Shown here in pieces: positions 18,532 to 30,366 of a DNA stretch of 64,000 bases (position 1 is its first letter; each line of letters starts with the position of its first letter). This stretch comes from an uncultured Akkermansia sp. (GTDB lineage: Bacteria > Verrucomicrobiota > Verrucomicrobiia > Verrucomicrobiales > Akkermansiaceae). A program made the translations under genes and the position numbers. The stretch lies in NCBI GenBank assembly GCA_904501955.1, contig CAJGCY010000001.1:14030-78029 (forward strand). The letters are read 5' to 3'. The notes beneath the pieces are model-generated. The model worked only from the letters and a program-made list of their open reading frames with translations. It did no database searches and was not told where the DNA came from.

Positions 18532-19053
18532 ATGTACCAACCGGTAATTGCAGCCAGCTTAGAAGACCTCGCAAGTAAATTCGGTCTGCATACAGACATA
18601 TTTATCGCACACTCCATTGCCTTCATCATCTTGGTGGCGGTTGTTGTCTACTTCGGCATCAAGCCCATCATGCAGCAGCTTGAAGAGCGCCGCGCCCGCA
18701 TTCAGGAGGGCGAGGAGATGCACGCACGCAGCCAAAAAGAGCTCCAAGAGGTCAAAGCGACCGGGGAGCAGATTCTGGCAGATGCTCACGCCGCCGGAAA
18801 ACAAGAAATTGAGCAGGCTCGCCAAAATGCAGCTAAGCTGCAAGCTGAGCTCTCCGACAAAGCGTCCGCAGAGGCTCGCGCCATCATTGACAACGCCAAA
18901 CAGCAGGCTGAAATGGATACTCAGCGCGAAAAAGACGCTCTCAAAAATGAGTTTGCCCGACTGGTGGCTCAAGCTACTTCCAAAGTCACCGGCAAAGTGC
19001 TCAGCGAGGCCGACCACCGCGCCATCAATGCTGAAGCCATCAATCAGCTCTAA
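18532..19053 (+). CDS. atpF: ATP synthase Fo subunit b
   Basis: Peripheral-stalk subunit of 173 aa: an N-terminal TM helix (about 24-43, FIAHSIAFIILVAVVVYFGI) followed by a long charged helix (45-165, LEERRARIQEGEE...) that dimerises and reaches up to F1. Only one b gene is present, so the stalk is a b homodimer rather than b/b'. The stop is 24 nt before atpH. Confidence 0.95.
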   Translation: MYQPVIAASLEDLASKFGLHTDIFIAHSIAFIILVAVVVYFGIKPIMQQLEERRARIQEGEEMHARSQKELQEVKATGEQILADAHAAGKQEIEQARQNAAKLQAELSDKASAEARAIIDNAKQQAEMDTQREKDALKNEFARLVAQATSKVTGKVLSEADHRAINAEAINQL

Positions 19054-19077
19054 TTTTCCGATTCCCCATTTCTCACC

Positions 19078-19473
19078 ATGAAAGTCACAAAGGAAGCACA
19101 GGCACAGGCTCGCCGCCTCATGCGTCTTTGCATCGGTGCAGACGGTCTCTTGCAGGAGGATACCGTCCGCCGAGTGGCAGCCACCATTGCAGAGCAAAAG
19201 CCGCGCAACTACTTAGGCATACTCAGTGCTCTGACGGAGCTTGTGCGCTTAGAGGTTGCACGCCATACGGCTACCATTACCAGTGCCATTGCCCTTACAC
19301 CGGCAGAGCAGCAGCCCATCCGTGCCAAGTTGGATGCCAAGACACCCGGACTGCGCTACGTATGGAAGGTGGATGCCTCCCTCATCGGTGGTTTTACGGT
19401 TAAGGTAGGTGATGATGTGACTGACGCCTCCATCCGCTCCCGAATCGATAGACTTTCCTCCCTTTCTCTTTAA
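19078..19473 (+). CDS. atpH: ATP synthase F1 subunit delta, short form
   Basis: Connects the b stalk to the top of F1. Identified by its place between atpF and atpA and by the C-terminal signature [21 protein letters not shown] (101-121, close to the delta/OSCP consensus of ...LIGGF.v+vGd...D.S). At 131 aa it is well below the usual 175-180; the missing part is in the N-terminal helical domain, which normally binds the alpha subunits. No frameshift is visible upstream, so this looks like a genuinely reduced delta rather than a damaged gene. Confidence 0.88.
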   Translation: MKVTKEAQAQARRLMRLCIGADGLLQEDTVRRVAATIAEQKPRNYLGILSALTELVRLEVARHTATITSAIALTPAEQQPIRAKLDAKTPGLRYVWKVDASLIGGFTVKVGDDVTDASIRSRIDRLSSLSL

Positions 19474-19523
19474 TCTTCATTCTCTCCCCTCTCTACATTT
19501 TTCAAAATTCAACCATTCAGCGT

Positions 19524-21065
19524 ATGAGCAACATCGTACAAGAACTCGAAGCACAGATCAGAAACGCCTCCACTTCCGCCGTAAGCGAAAACGTGGGCAC
19601 TATTAAGGCCATTGGTGACGGCGTAGCACGTATTGAAGGCCTCAGCAACGCCATGCTCAATGAAATGATTGAGTTCCCCGGCGGAGTCATGGGCTTGGCC
19701 ATGAACCTCGAAGAAAACGAGGTAGGTGCCGTGCTCATCGGCAATGGCAACGGCCTTAAAGAGGGCGACACCTGTAAGACAACAGGACGTCTGTTGCAGG
19801 TACCCGTTGGTCCGGGCTTGCTTGGTCGTGTTGTGGATACGCTCGGCAACCCGCTCGACGGCAAGGGCCCGATTTCCGCCGCTGCGTACTACCCGGTGGA
19901 AAAGATTGCCTCCGGTATCATTTCCCGTCAGGGTGTGAGCCAGCCGGTGCAGACGGGTATTCTGCCCATCGATGCCATGATTCCCATCGGTCGTGGCCAG
20001 CGAGAGCTTATCATCGGCGACCGTTCCACCGGCAAAACCGCCATTGCGACGGACACCATGATTTCTCAAGCCCGCCAGAACAAGCAGGCTGAGGAAGGCA
20101 AGCTGCCCGGTCACCGCCCGCTCTACAGCATCTACGTCGCCATCGGTCAGAAGCGCGCTACCATCTCCCGCTTGGTTGCCAAGCTCGAGGAAAGCGGCGC
20201 CATGCCCTACAGCATCATTGTGGTAGCCTCCGCCTCCGACAGCGCCGCCATGCAGTACCTTGCCCCTTACGCAGGTTGCGCCATGGGTGAGTACTTCATG
20301 GATCAAGGTCAGGATGCCTTGATTGTGTATGATGACCTCTCCAAGCACGCTGTAGCCTACCGCCAGGTATCTCTGATTCTGCGTCGCCCGTCCGGCCGTG
20401 AAGCCTACCCCGGTGACGTATTCTACCTGCACAGCCGCTTGTTGGAGCGAGCCGCCCGCATCAATGCCGAGGGTGGCCGTAAAGGTGGTTCCCTGACCGC
20501 CCTGCCCATCATTGAGACTCAGGCGGGTGACGTTTCCGCCTATATTCCCACGAACGTGATTTCCATCACGGACGGTCAGATTTTCTTGGACACAGACTTG
20601 TTCTACCAAGGTGTACGCCCCGCCATCAACGTGGGTATCTCCGTGAGCCGCGTGGGTTCATCCGCTCAGACGAAGATTGTCAAGAAGCTGGCAGGCTCCG
20701 TGAAGCTTGACCTCGCCCAGTTCGAAGAATTGCAAGCATTCGCTCAATTCGGCTCTGACTTGGACGCCAATACCAAGGCTAAGCTTGAGCGCGGACGCCG
20801 CATTGTGGAGCTCTTCAAACAGGGACAATATGACCCGAAGAGCCTGAGCACCGAGGTAATCGACCTCTATGCCATTCAGAAAGGCTACTTGGATGATGTT
20901 CCCGTAGACAAAGTTCAGCAGGTTGTGCGTGAAATGGAAGAAGACGCCCGCACGACTCGTCCTGAGCTCCTTGCAGCCATCGAAACTGAAAAAGCTCTCA
21001 CGGATTCCATTGATGAGCAGCTCAAACAGTTCATGGTTGCTTTCAAATCACGCATGACGAAGTAA
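19524..21065 (+). CDS. atpA: ATP synthase F1 subunit alpha
   Basis: Non-catalytic nucleotide-binding subunit of the F1 hexamer, 513 aa. Walker [11 protein letters not shown], followed by the long conserved stretch [15 protein letters not shown] and the nucleotide-site Arg region [13 protein letters not shown]. Full length with N-terminal beta-barrel, central P-loop domain and helical C-terminus. It starts 50 nt after atpH and is followed at 10 nt by atpG. Confidence 0.97.
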   Translation: MSNIVQELEAQIRNASTSAVSENVGTIKAIGDGVARIEGLSNAMLNEMIEFPGGVMGLAMNLEENEVGAVLIGNGNGLKEGDTCKTTGRLLQVPVGPGLLGRVVDTLGNPLDGKGPISAAAYYPVEKIASGIISRQGVSQPVQTGILPIDAMIPIGRGQRELIIGDRSTGKTAIATDTMISQARQNKQAEEGKLPGHRPLYSIYVAIGQKRATISRLVAKLEESGAMPYSIIVVASASDSAAMQYLAPYAGCAMGEYFMDQGQDALIVYDDLSKHAVAYRQVSLILRRPSGREAYPGDVFYLHSRLLERAARINAEGGRKGGSLTALPIIETQAGDVSAYIPTNVISITDGQIFLDTDLFYQGVRPAINVGISVSRVGSSAQTKIVKKLAGSVKLDLAQFEELQAFAQFGSDLDANTKAKLERGRRIVELFKQGQYDPKSLSTEVIDLYAIQKGYLDDVPVDKVQQVVREMEEDARTTRPELLAAIETEKALTDSIDEQLKQFMVAFKSRMTK

Positions 21066-21075
21066 TCCCCCCATC

Positions 21076-23401
<2,326 letters not shown>

Positions 23402-23406
23402 TAGCT

Positions 23407-23823
23407 ATGGCTCTGCACCTCAAAATCATAACCCCCATGCGCACGGCTGTGGATGCCGACATCCACAGCGTGCTGGTGCCCTCCGTACAGGGTGAGATGG
23501 AGGTACTGCCGGATCACGCGGACATCATCGCAGCCATTGATAATGGTGAGCTTGTGTACCGCCCGGTGAACGGCGCCCCTGAAAGCCTCTTTGTGGGTGG
23601 CGGGTTCCTGCAAGTAGAAGGTGATCTTGTCATGCTGGTGACGGACACCGTGCTGAAAGCGGAGGAGATTGACTCCTCATCTGTAGAGGAGGCCGTTGCC
23701 CGCGCGCAGGAAGCCTACCGCAACCAATCCTCTGTGCTCAGCCGCGAGGAACAGACGCACTTGGCTGCGGCCATTGCCCGCCAGCTTGCCATGCTCGAGT
23801 TCCGCCGCAAAAAGAGAGCGTGA
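23407..23823 (+). CDS. atpC: ATP synthase F1 subunit epsilon
   Basis: Rotor-foot and regulatory subunit, 138 aa. N-terminal beta-sandwich (about 1-85: LKIITPMRTAVDADIHSVLVP ... GEMEVLPDHADIIAAIDNGEL) and a C-terminal two-helix region (88-138) that can inhibit F1. It is the last gene of the operon and is closed by a strong terminator. Confidence 0.95.
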   Translation: MALHLKIITPMRTAVDADIHSVLVPSVQGEMEVLPDHADIIAAIDNGELVYRPVNGAPESLFVGGGFLQVEGDLVMLVTDTVLKAEEIDSSSVEEAVARAQEAYRNQSSVLSREEQTHLAAAIARQLAMLEFRRKKRA

Positions 23824-23847
23824 TTATTTCTCCATTCAAGATTCTTC

Positions 23848-23878
23848 AAAAGGAGCAGGTATTTCCTGCTCCTTTTTT
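23848..23878 (+). terminator. Rho-independent terminator of the atp operon
   Basis: Perfect stem AAAAGGAGCAGG / CCTGCTCCTTTT with a 5-nt loop (TATTT) running into a T-tract. Confidence 0.92.
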
Positions 23879-23925
23879 GATGCAGGAAGGTTCACCGGGT
23901 GACACATTTTCGCTGATGTCTGAGC

Positions 23926-23954
23926 TTGACCACACTGCAAGCATGTGTTATAAG
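23926..23954 (+). promoter_or_regulatory. Promoter of the GTPase-like operon
   Basis: TTGACC (23926-23931), 17 nt, TATAAG (23949-23954); the ATG is 23 nt downstream, so the leader is short but not absent. Confidence 0.65.
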
Positions 23955-23977
23955 AGAGGTGGTACACATCACTGTAT

Positions 23978-25687
23978 ATGAATCAGCAATTATACATATT
24001 TGATTGCCTTACCGGCAAGCTCCGCGTGTCTGACAATAGCTTCATGTCCGTAGGTGCGGGCAAGCAGAATGTGTTCCGTGTTCGCATGCTTTCGGAAATC
24101 GGAGGCACCTTCGCCCTGCGCAATGGTATATGCAGATTCTTCCCGCATTACAGAACAACCGGCTATTCCATTAACGGGAAAACGGCTGACACGGACACGC
24201 TCATCAAGCCGAATCGGCTCTATCTCATGCTGTTAGGTGGCGGTTGCATGGTCGTGTGGTTCGGTAATGCTGATGACCTGCCGGACTTTTGTGATTACGA
24301 CATCAACAGCTGGTACGTGTACACCCCGGAAACCGAGCAATGGAGTGACAGCATCACCTTAGTTAAACTGCTCAGCAACGAAAAAGAGTACCACCCCTCT
24401 GCCTTGATTACATTTGAGGGCTTAGGGCAGAATGCTTTCCGGCTCTCCGACATGAAGGAAGTTGCCGGATTCCTGCTCAGCGATAAAGAAAGCAGCCACT
24501 CATCCGCTCGCAAAAACGAGGAAAAGGGAGGATACCGCTGCCCCTCATGCATGGAGTGTTTCCGCCCGGATATGGCGCTGAGCATTGCCATGCACCCCGC
24601 GCTGAAGGGCGACAAGATGCTGGGAGACTACGCCATGCAGCGCTTCACCCCCACGCAATACACCGCAGAGGGGCATCCCTTGGATGCCATGGGTGAGCCC
24701 TGCGATGACTACGCATGCCCGTATTGCCACTACAAATTGCTGCCGTTCTACTACCAGATGCAGCACCACCATGTAGCGATTATCGGAGCTCCGGAATCCG
24801 GCAAGTCATACTATTTGGCATCTTTAGTGCACCAAATGGAGCGTGAGTTCCCGAGAGATTTCAACATTCCCTTCCGCGATGCCAACCCGCAAGAGAACTC
24901 CGCGCTCAATAACATGCGTATTCGCCTCTTCTATTCTTCCACACCGGAGGAATTCCGAGAAGCGGCCGGCTTCTTGCAAGGCAAAAGCGGCAGAAAAGTA
25001 TACCGCCGTGGTGTCCAGGAGTTTTTGCCGAATCCTTACATTTACACCTTCAACCGCAATACCAGCGCTCACTCCATCGTCTTCTACAATGCGGAACGAA
25101 GCGCCACGGAAAAAACCGAGTCGCTCGTGGAAAAATATGGGCTCAAAGGAGCGGACGCCATCTTCTTTGTGTATGACCCCACGCAAGATCCGACTTTCCG
25201 CGGTGTTTTGGATTCCCTCCACGGCAGCACCGTCCCTCTCCGGCAACAAGAGCACCTCTTGTCAGATGTCGAGATGTACCTGCGCCGCACGCTGAATCTT
25301 CCCCCGGGTGAAAAGACAAACATCCCGCTGGCCATCATCGTCAGCAAGAGCGACCATTGGAAGCACTTGCTCGGGCCGGAGCCTCTGTTGCCGGTGGTAC
25401 GTAACGGAAGAATCCGACAGGATAACATACGCCTGAACTCTGAGCGCGTCCGCAACCTGCTCTTTAACCTCACCCCGCAAATATGCACCGGGGCGGAGAA
25501 CCTTTCATCCAATGTCAGTTATTTTGCCGTGTCATCATACGGCGCACGACCGGAGCAATTTATGGATGAGCTTACGGGAGAAACCTTCATCGCTCCGAGC
25601 GACGGCAAACTCACCCCCTCGCGCGTAACGGAACCGATGCTATGGTTCCTGAACACGCCGGAGGCCGGTGTATTCCCGTGGTACTAA
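23978..25687 (+). CDS. Zinc-ribbon P-loop GTPase-like protein (TRAFAC/DO-GTPase-like)
   Basis: Soluble 569-aa protein, first gene of an operon of four. Residues about 5-96 form a beta-rich domain that looks FHA-like (GYSINGKTADTDTLIKPNRL near 62-81); this is tentative. A split zinc ribbon follows: CPSC (188-191, with another Cys at 194) and CPYC (247-250). Then a P-loop domain: Walker A GAPESGKS (270-277), a hydrophobic strand before FFVYDPTQDP (396-405), and a guanine-specificity-like SKSD (456-459). The switch-II position, normally DxxG(E), reads FYNAERS (369-375), so the catalytic Asp and Gly are missing. Architecture recalls the TRAFAC double-GTPase families described in bacterial conflict-system surveys. 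No membrane segment. Confidence 0.75.
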   Translation: MNQQLYIFDCLTGKLRVSDNSFMSVGAGKQNVFRVRMLSEIGGTFALRNGICRFFPHYRTTGYSINGKTADTDTLIKPNRLYLMLLGGGCMVVWFGNADDLPDFCDYDINSWYVYTPETEQWSDSITLVKLLSNEKEYHPSALITFEGLGQNAFRLSDMKEVAGFLLSDKESSHSSARKNEEKGGYRCPSCMECFRPDMALSIAMHPALKGDKMLGDYAMQRFTPTQYTAEGHPLDAMGEPCDDYACPYCHYKLLPFYYQMQHHHVAIIGAPESGKSYYLASLVHQMEREFPRDFNIPFRDANPQENSALNNMRIRLFYSSTPEEFREAAGFLQGKSGRKVYRRGVQEFLPNPYIYTFNRNTSAHSIVFYNAERSATEKTESLVEKYGLKGADAIFFVYDPTQDPTFRGVLDSLHGSTVPLRQQEHLLSDVEMYLRRTLNLPPGEKTNIPLAIIVSKSDHWKHLLGPEPLLPVVRNGRIRQDNIRLNSERVRNLLFNLTPQICTGAENLSSNVSYFAVSSYGARPEQFMDELTGETFIAPSDGKLTPSRVTEPMLWFLNTPEAGVFPWY

Positions 25688-25713
25688 AAGCACGCAGTCC
25701 TCAAACCGCCCCC

Positions 25714-27099
25714 ATGTCATACCAAATCATCAGCGCAGAGCTTGCAACAGAGCCGGGAAGCTTCCGACTCGTTGCGAAAAGCCCGCACCTTCCTCAGGGG
25801 GCTGATGCCATGCTGATAGCGCAGGCGTACCGCACCATCTGCGGTCGTACATTCTTCAGCTACAAACAGGTAGAACATCACGGCGACACGCTTCACATTC
25901 TGGCGGCAGGCATTGCCACCCCGGAGCAAAAAATTGTGCACCAAGTGGCGTTATCTGCACAAGAAGTCACGGGCTTGCAGCAAAGCAAAGCACGCCCCAC
26001 GCCTGCCGGCCTCCTTTTGGCATTCTTGCGCAATGAGCATTGGGTGCGTTCTACCACGGAATCTCGCGATTTAGCAACGGAGCCCCGAGTAGTGGCTGCG
26101 GATATTCCTGAAGCCTCCGAGCAAAAGAAATGGAAGGAGCTCACAGGCCATAAAAACGACGTCAGGATTTTCCTGACTCCGCCGTATGATAAACATTGCC
26201 TGGCGATATTCCCTCCGGCGTGCACACCGGAGAACATTCTGGAGCTCTTGCATGAGAGCCAGTGGCTGACCCCGAACCGAGGCTGGGGGCAAGCATTCCT
26301 CGTCAGCGATGAAGCTCCGGAGCCCAACAAGGCGAAGGATGGCGGTATTATTGTGACGAATGCCAACATCGCAGATGAAGCAGCTTACCAAGGCGTTCCT
26401 CTCTTGCGCATCGAACAACATATCGAAACGTCACCGTCCATTATCCCGGCTAAGGTGACGGATGACCATTACCAATACACAGAATGCCCCGATTACGACA
26501 TCTTCGACATACCGCCCCCGGGGGTGAAGGCTCGCCGGCGGATGCTGCAACTCGGCATCGGTATCATCCTCACGGCCACCGTGGGCATCGGGGCGTATTT
26601 CGGTTTCTTCCGTACGCTGAATGAGCCTACGGAAGAACAACTGACGGCAGAGCAACGCTTCATCCTCGCTATCGGAGAGATGGAGGATTCGCATGACGCT
26701 CAGCTCAAGTCGCTGGAAGCTGAGTTCAGGAAGCAACACACCGTCAAAAACCAAGCCATACTGGAATGCATACGCATTTTCACGGAAGATGCCTACCGCT
26801 GCGGCGGGCATCCCAATAATATGCTCACCCTGCTCCGTCTTGCGGACACTATCGGTATAGACGGAGAACTGCTCTGCCTGCGTTATCTCGATAAAGTCAT
26901 TTCCAGTTACCGCCACGAAGACTGGATTCGAGAAAATACAACGACAGAGGAAATTACCGAGTGGAAACACCTGCTTTCCCGCTCCGCTACGCTGAAAAAA
27001 TCCCTCAAATATGAGGCAAAATATCGTGACTACATGCGCGATATCATTCTCAGAACGGAAAAAACGCTGACCCAACCCTCACAGCATGCCCACTCCTAA
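25714..27099 (+). CDS. Single-pass membrane protein with GAP1-like N-terminal region
   Basis: 461 aa. The N-terminal 265 residues are a globular cytoplasmic-looking region with PTPAGLLLAFLRNEHWV (95-111) and LLHESQWLTPNRGWGQAFLV (178-197); this pattern loosely resembles the GTPase-associated protein 1 (GAP1) domain that accompanies TRAFAC GTPase-like proteins, a low-confidence link. One TM helix lies at 277-299, preceded by RRR and followed by a helical C-terminal domain (305-455). The start at 25714 is preferred to an upstream ATG (25642) that would overlap the previous gene. It overlaps the next gene by 14 nt, so the two are translationally linked. Confidence 0.7.
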   Translation: MSYQIISAELATEPGSFRLVAKSPHLPQGADAMLIAQAYRTICGRTFFSYKQVEHHGDTLHILAAGIATPEQKIVHQVALSAQEVTGLQQSKARPTPAGLLLAFLRNEHWVRSTTESRDLATEPRVVAADIPEASEQKKWKELTGHKNDVRIFLTPPYDKHCLAIFPPACTPENILELLHESQWLTPNRGWGQAFLVSDEAPEPNKAKDGGIIVTNANIADEAAYQGVPLLRIEQHIETSPSIIPAKVTDDHYQYTECPDYDIFDIPPPGVKARRRMLQLGIGIILTATVGIGAYFGFFRTLNEPTEEQLTAEQRFILAIGEMEDSHDAQLKSLEAEFRKQHTVKNQAILECIRIFTEDAYRCGGHPNNMLTLLRLADTIGIDGELLCLRYLDKVISSYRHEDWIRENTTTEEITEWKHLLSRSATLKKSLKYEAKYRDYMRDIILRTEKTLTQPSQHAHS

Positions 27100-29242
27100 A
27101 AAAACATCACCGGAACGCGAATTAAGGCGCTTGGCAATAGCCGGGCGTTGGGATGACGTGCGGGAGCTGCTGCAAGCACGGGTGGCGTATGATGCAACTG
27201 ACACCGAGGCAAAGGAGGAATTATCGCGCCTTGAACGCGGCCTGCCGCTTAAAGCCATGATGAATGCAGCAGAGCGCCGTGCAGCGGCGGCGCAAGATGC
27301 CACGCGCGCCCTCACGGATTTCATGGCACAGTTGCCCTTTGCGGAGTTAAAAAAACTCAGCAAAAGCGAATTGCCGGAGGTGAGCCAAGCGTGGGATGCG
27401 TTGAGCAACACCTACCTGCGCTACCACAAGAAACTCACCCCGGAGATGACCGCTTACGGCCGGGAAATCAAATCACGTCGCAAAAAATACCGTGGCTTCA
27501 TGCTCAATAAAGCCACCAAAATCGCATGCATCGCCGCGACAGCAATGGTGTTGGGTATCGGGGTGAATTATTTTCTGAAAGCCGACGCCGAGCGCGAATG
27601 TGAGGCGTTTTCCGCTGCACTCCAACATCAAGACCTTACGCAGGTGCTAGAGCTGAAAGACAAGGTCAACAGCGGACTGAACCACTTCTATTGCCCAGAG
27701 TTACAGTCTTTGCTGCACCGTGCGGATACGTGGATTTTTTCATTGCAAACAGCATACCGCAGTGTGGAAACGGACATCCGACGTATCGAAAAAGGGCTCA
27801 TCTCCGTCGCGGATATGGGGCTACAGGGGCAAGTTGCGCTCGAAGCCCGCATACAAGCCTTGCGCCTCGGTAAAGATGAATTAAACCAACGATGGAAGGC
27901 TCTGTGCCGGAAAGAACGCCATGCACTTGCTCAACAGAAAGAACGCGTGTTACAGGCGGTGCATGCCCCCCTGCCCGCGCAACCGGAGCACACCGGGGAT
28001 CCCCGGCAGGATTACGATGCCTTTAACCGATATAGCGCCCTGTTAGAAAAGCGATTAATGGAGGCTACGCTTGCAAACAAAGCGTACCACATCTCACAAT
28101 CAGCCCTCGGCAACATAGAGAAAGCTTGCCGGCAGGCTCGGCAACTCTGCAGCGATACACACGATTTTAAGCGCATTACGGATAAATTGAAGAAATGCCG
28201 TAATTATGATGAGTTCCTTGAACTCATCAACGGCTTTTCTCCTGAGCTGTACAAACCTGCGCTAGAGTTAGCCTCTATCAAAAATGAGCTCCCGACTGCG
28301 GAAGATATAGCGCACCGCATCATGGACCCGGATGGCGCCTTTTCCCGCGAGCTACTGGCAGCGGCGCGGAAAACGCTGGTGGAGGGTGCTCCCACCTTCA
28401 GTCAAGCTTACCCGGCAACGAATGACCAGGTGGTGCTTATGGAAGACATGTTCACCGCGCCCTCTTTGCGGAATAAGGTATACGGCATTATTCTGCCGGA
28501 CGGTAACATGTGGTTCAGCACGAAGAAACCGTATGTAGACAAAACGAACTTCCTCATTTTCCAACGCAGCAGCATCGACCCCAATTATTCCGTGATGGAT
28601 AACCGCGTGGAATTGCAGAATGACGGTAGCATCAAATTAACGGAGTATGATGCAACGGGTATCATGAAAATCGGCGATTTTGAAAAAAACAACTTTTTCA
28701 ATCACGCGCATCTCACAAGATTGCTGACAGCCACCCTCAACTATGAGGACAGAAAAACACCGGCACTCGCACAAGCTTACATATACTACACCTTGATACG
28801 GCTCGCACATGAGCACCGGCACATGTTGCTGAGTGGCGCCAGATTCTCTCCCTCACTGAAAGCACATGCTGACTCTTTTTCTCATCTGCTCAAAAAGCAA
28901 AACATCACCTTGGAACCCGGGTGTTGGTTGTCAGCATCTGCTGAGGTAAAGGCTGCGGAAAAAGCCTTTGAGGCATGGTTCAGAGAGCACCGTGGTGCAA
29001 ACTATGAGCAAGAAGCAGCAGCGCACTTCCGAGAGCGTTTCGATGCTTCCTCTCGTTACGCCGGCTATATTAACGCCCATGGAAAATTCGTAGCACGCAA
29101 AAGCACCCGCGATGCGGACTACCTTTGGTTCATCTCGGATGATGGGCTGGCACGCACACCGGCGCAGGAACCGGATTTCTCTCCGGCTCACAAGTGGAGC
29201 CCGGTCTTCACGGAAAATAGGAACAAGGCCATAGATAAATGA
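27086..29242 (+). CDS. Large single-pass membrane protein of the GTPase-like operon
   Basis: 718 aa. The N-terminal 140 residues are charged and helical and may carry a short TPR-like start (ELRRLAIAGRWDDVRELLQA). A basic stretch (RRKKYR, 131-136) precedes one TM helix (145-164). The remaining 550 residues include a long coiled-coil-prone part (165-370) and a mixed C-terminal domain with many aromatic residues. I know no family for it. It starts inside the previous gene and overlaps the phosphoesterase by 4 nt (ATGA), so the operon is tightly coupled. By the positive-inside rule the N-terminus is cytoplasmic and the bulk periplasmic. Confidence 0.7.
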   Translation: MPTPKKTSPERELRRLAIAGRWDDVRELLQARVAYDATDTEAKEELSRLERGLPLKAMMNAAERRAAAAQDATRALTDFMAQLPFAELKKLSKSELPEVSQAWDALSNTYLRYHKKLTPEMTAYGREIKSRRKKYRGFMLNKATKIACIAATAMVLGIGVNYFLKADAERECEAFSAALQHQDLTQVLELKDKVNSGLNHFYCPELQSLLHRADTWIFSLQTAYRSVETDIRRIEKGLISVADMGLQGQVALEARIQALRLGKDELNQRWKALCRKERHALAQQKERVLQAVHAPLPAQPEHTGDPRQDYDAFNRYSALLEKRLMEATLANKAYHISQSALGNIEKACRQARQLCSDTHDFKRITDKLKKCRNYDEFLELINGFSPELYKPALELASIKNELPTAEDIAHRIMDPDGAFSRELLAAARKTLVEGAPTFSQAYPATNDQVVLMEDMFTAPSLRNKVYGIILPDGNMWFSTKKPYVDKTNFLIFQRSSIDPNYSVMDNRVELQNDGSIKLTEYDATGIMKIGDFEKNNFFNHAHLTRLLTATLNYEDRKTPALAQAYIYYTLIRLAHEHRHMLLSGARFSPSLKAHADSFSHLLKKQNITLEPGCWLSASAEVKAAEKAFEAWFREHRGANYEQEAAAHFRERFDASSRYAGYINAHGKFVARKSTRDADYLWFISDDGLARTPAQEPDFSPAHKWSPVFTENRNKAIDK

Positions 29243-29730
29243 AAATTGCGCTCTTATCAGATGTGCATGACCGCACCGATAATCTGCTGGCCGCCCTCTG
29301 CCTCGCGGAAGAGCACGGCTGTGCCCGCTTGCTGTACCTGGGTGATATAGTGGAGCTGAGCACGTTCAGCTTATTGGTGGAAGAGTGGACGTACCCGCTG
29401 GATGTCGTCTTCGGTAACAATGAAATTGACCGCCGTAGTTTTTTCCGCAAGGCGGAAGCCCTCCCCCATGTCACACACCACGGCGATGAAGCCTCCGTAC
29501 ACATAGAGCAGCGCCTCATTTATTTCTCTCATTACCCTTGGGCTGCGATGAAAGCGGCGGAATCCGGGCGCTATGATGCAGTGTTCTACGGGCACACTCA
29601 CGCACGCCACCGCCAACTGATAGCTCATACTCTACTGGTAAATCCCGGTGAAGTAGGGGGTGTGCGACTGTCCGCAAGCTTCGCAATCTACGACACGGAT
29701 GATAATTCCGTTGAGTTTATCCATTTATAA
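29239..29730 (+). CDS. YfcE-type metallophosphoesterase
   Basis: 163-aa calcineurin-fold phosphodiesterase of the YfcE/MJ0936 group. The di-metal ligands are all visible: SDVHD (7-11), LGDIV (34-38), GNNE (59-62), SHY (about 96) and GHTHAR (118-123). Substrates in the family include small phosphodiesters; the natural one is not predictable. It overlaps the end of the large membrane gene (ATGA), so it is the fourth gene of that operon and may hydrolyse a nucleotide signal linked to it, though this is only context. The Sfp-type gene follows 12 nt later. Confidence 0.88.
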   Translation: MKIALLSDVHDRTDNLLAALCLAEEHGCARLLYLGDIVELSTFSLLVEEWTYPLDVVFGNNEIDRRSFFRKAEALPHVTHHGDEASVHIEQRLIYFSHYPWAAMKAAESGRYDAVFYGHTHARHRQLIAHTLLVNPGEVGGVRLSASFAIYDTDDNSVEFIHL

Positions 29731-29742
29731 CAAGCGCTTTCC

Positions 29743-30333
29743 ATGGAATACCTGTGCTATAATTTAGATAAACTACCGCTCATGGGTGAAGGTGAGCACC
29801 TACTTACGGAAGCGGAGTCAGAGCGCTACGGCAACCGCCCGACATACGCCAAAACAGCCAGAATTCTCCTCAAACAGGAATTGGAACGCCGTACCGGCAT
29901 CCCGGCGCAGCGCATCGAACTGCGCTACAACGAACACGGCAAACCCTATTATCCGGGCATCTTCTTCAACATCAGTCACTCCGCCAACATGCTGTGCATG
30001 GCCTTCCATCAAGCCGATATAGGGGTGGATATACAGAAAAAGCGCCCCAGCGCACGCCGTGAAGAGCTGGCAAAGCGCATCATGTGCGAAGAGCAATTGC
30101 GCGCATTCATCAACCAGGGCTGCCCTGAAGAGGCCTTTTTCGAATGCTGGTGCATCGCGGAAGCGCTGGTCAAGCACGCAGGTGCCACTATATGGCAAGC
30201 GCCGGACTTTCCCTTTATTCTGCACCCCACACATGTAGAATTGTTACGTGATAACACGCTGACGGTCGAGCGATTCCGCCCGGCAAGCGACTTCTACGGT
30301 GCCGTTGCATACACAAATACAGCTTGCACATAA
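29743..30333 (+). CDS. 4'-phosphopantetheinyl transferase, Sfp type
   Basis: Transfers phosphopantetheine from CoA to a carrier-protein serine. 196 aa, close to other short Sfp/AcpT proteins. Motifs: FNISHSANMLCMAF (75-88), GVDIQ (94-98, Mg-binding Asp96) and FFECWCIAEALVKHAG (132-147), where the usual WxxKEA reads WCIAEA: the Lys is replaced by Ala but the metal-binding Glu140 remains. No carrier protein or synthase gene is adjacent, so it may serve the primary acyl carrier protein. 12 nt after the phosphoesterase. Confidence 0.9.
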   Translation: MEYLCYNLDKLPLMGEGEHLLTEAESERYGNRPTYAKTARILLKQELERRTGIPAQRIELRYNEHGKPYYPGIFFNISHSANMLCMAFHQADIGVDIQKKRPSARREELAKRIMCEEQLRAFINQGCPEEAFFECWCIAEALVKHAGATIWQAPDFPFILHPTHVELLRDNTLTVERFRPASDFYGAVAYTNTACT

Positions 30334-30352
30334 GCCACCGAAGCTATACAAT
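30324..30352 (+). promoter_or_regulatory. Possible promoter of the CPBP gene
   Basis: TTGCAC (30324-30329), 17 nt, TACAAT (30347-30352), then 14 nt to the ATG. The -35 lies over the end of the preceding gene. Confidence 0.5.
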
Positions 30353-30366
30353 ACGCCCCGGCATAT

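Noticed and set aside
19509..20609. Antisense frames over atpA (366 codons) and atpD (21989-23188, 399 codons)
   Set aside because: Glycine/histidine-rich shadow translations of strongly codon-biased genes.
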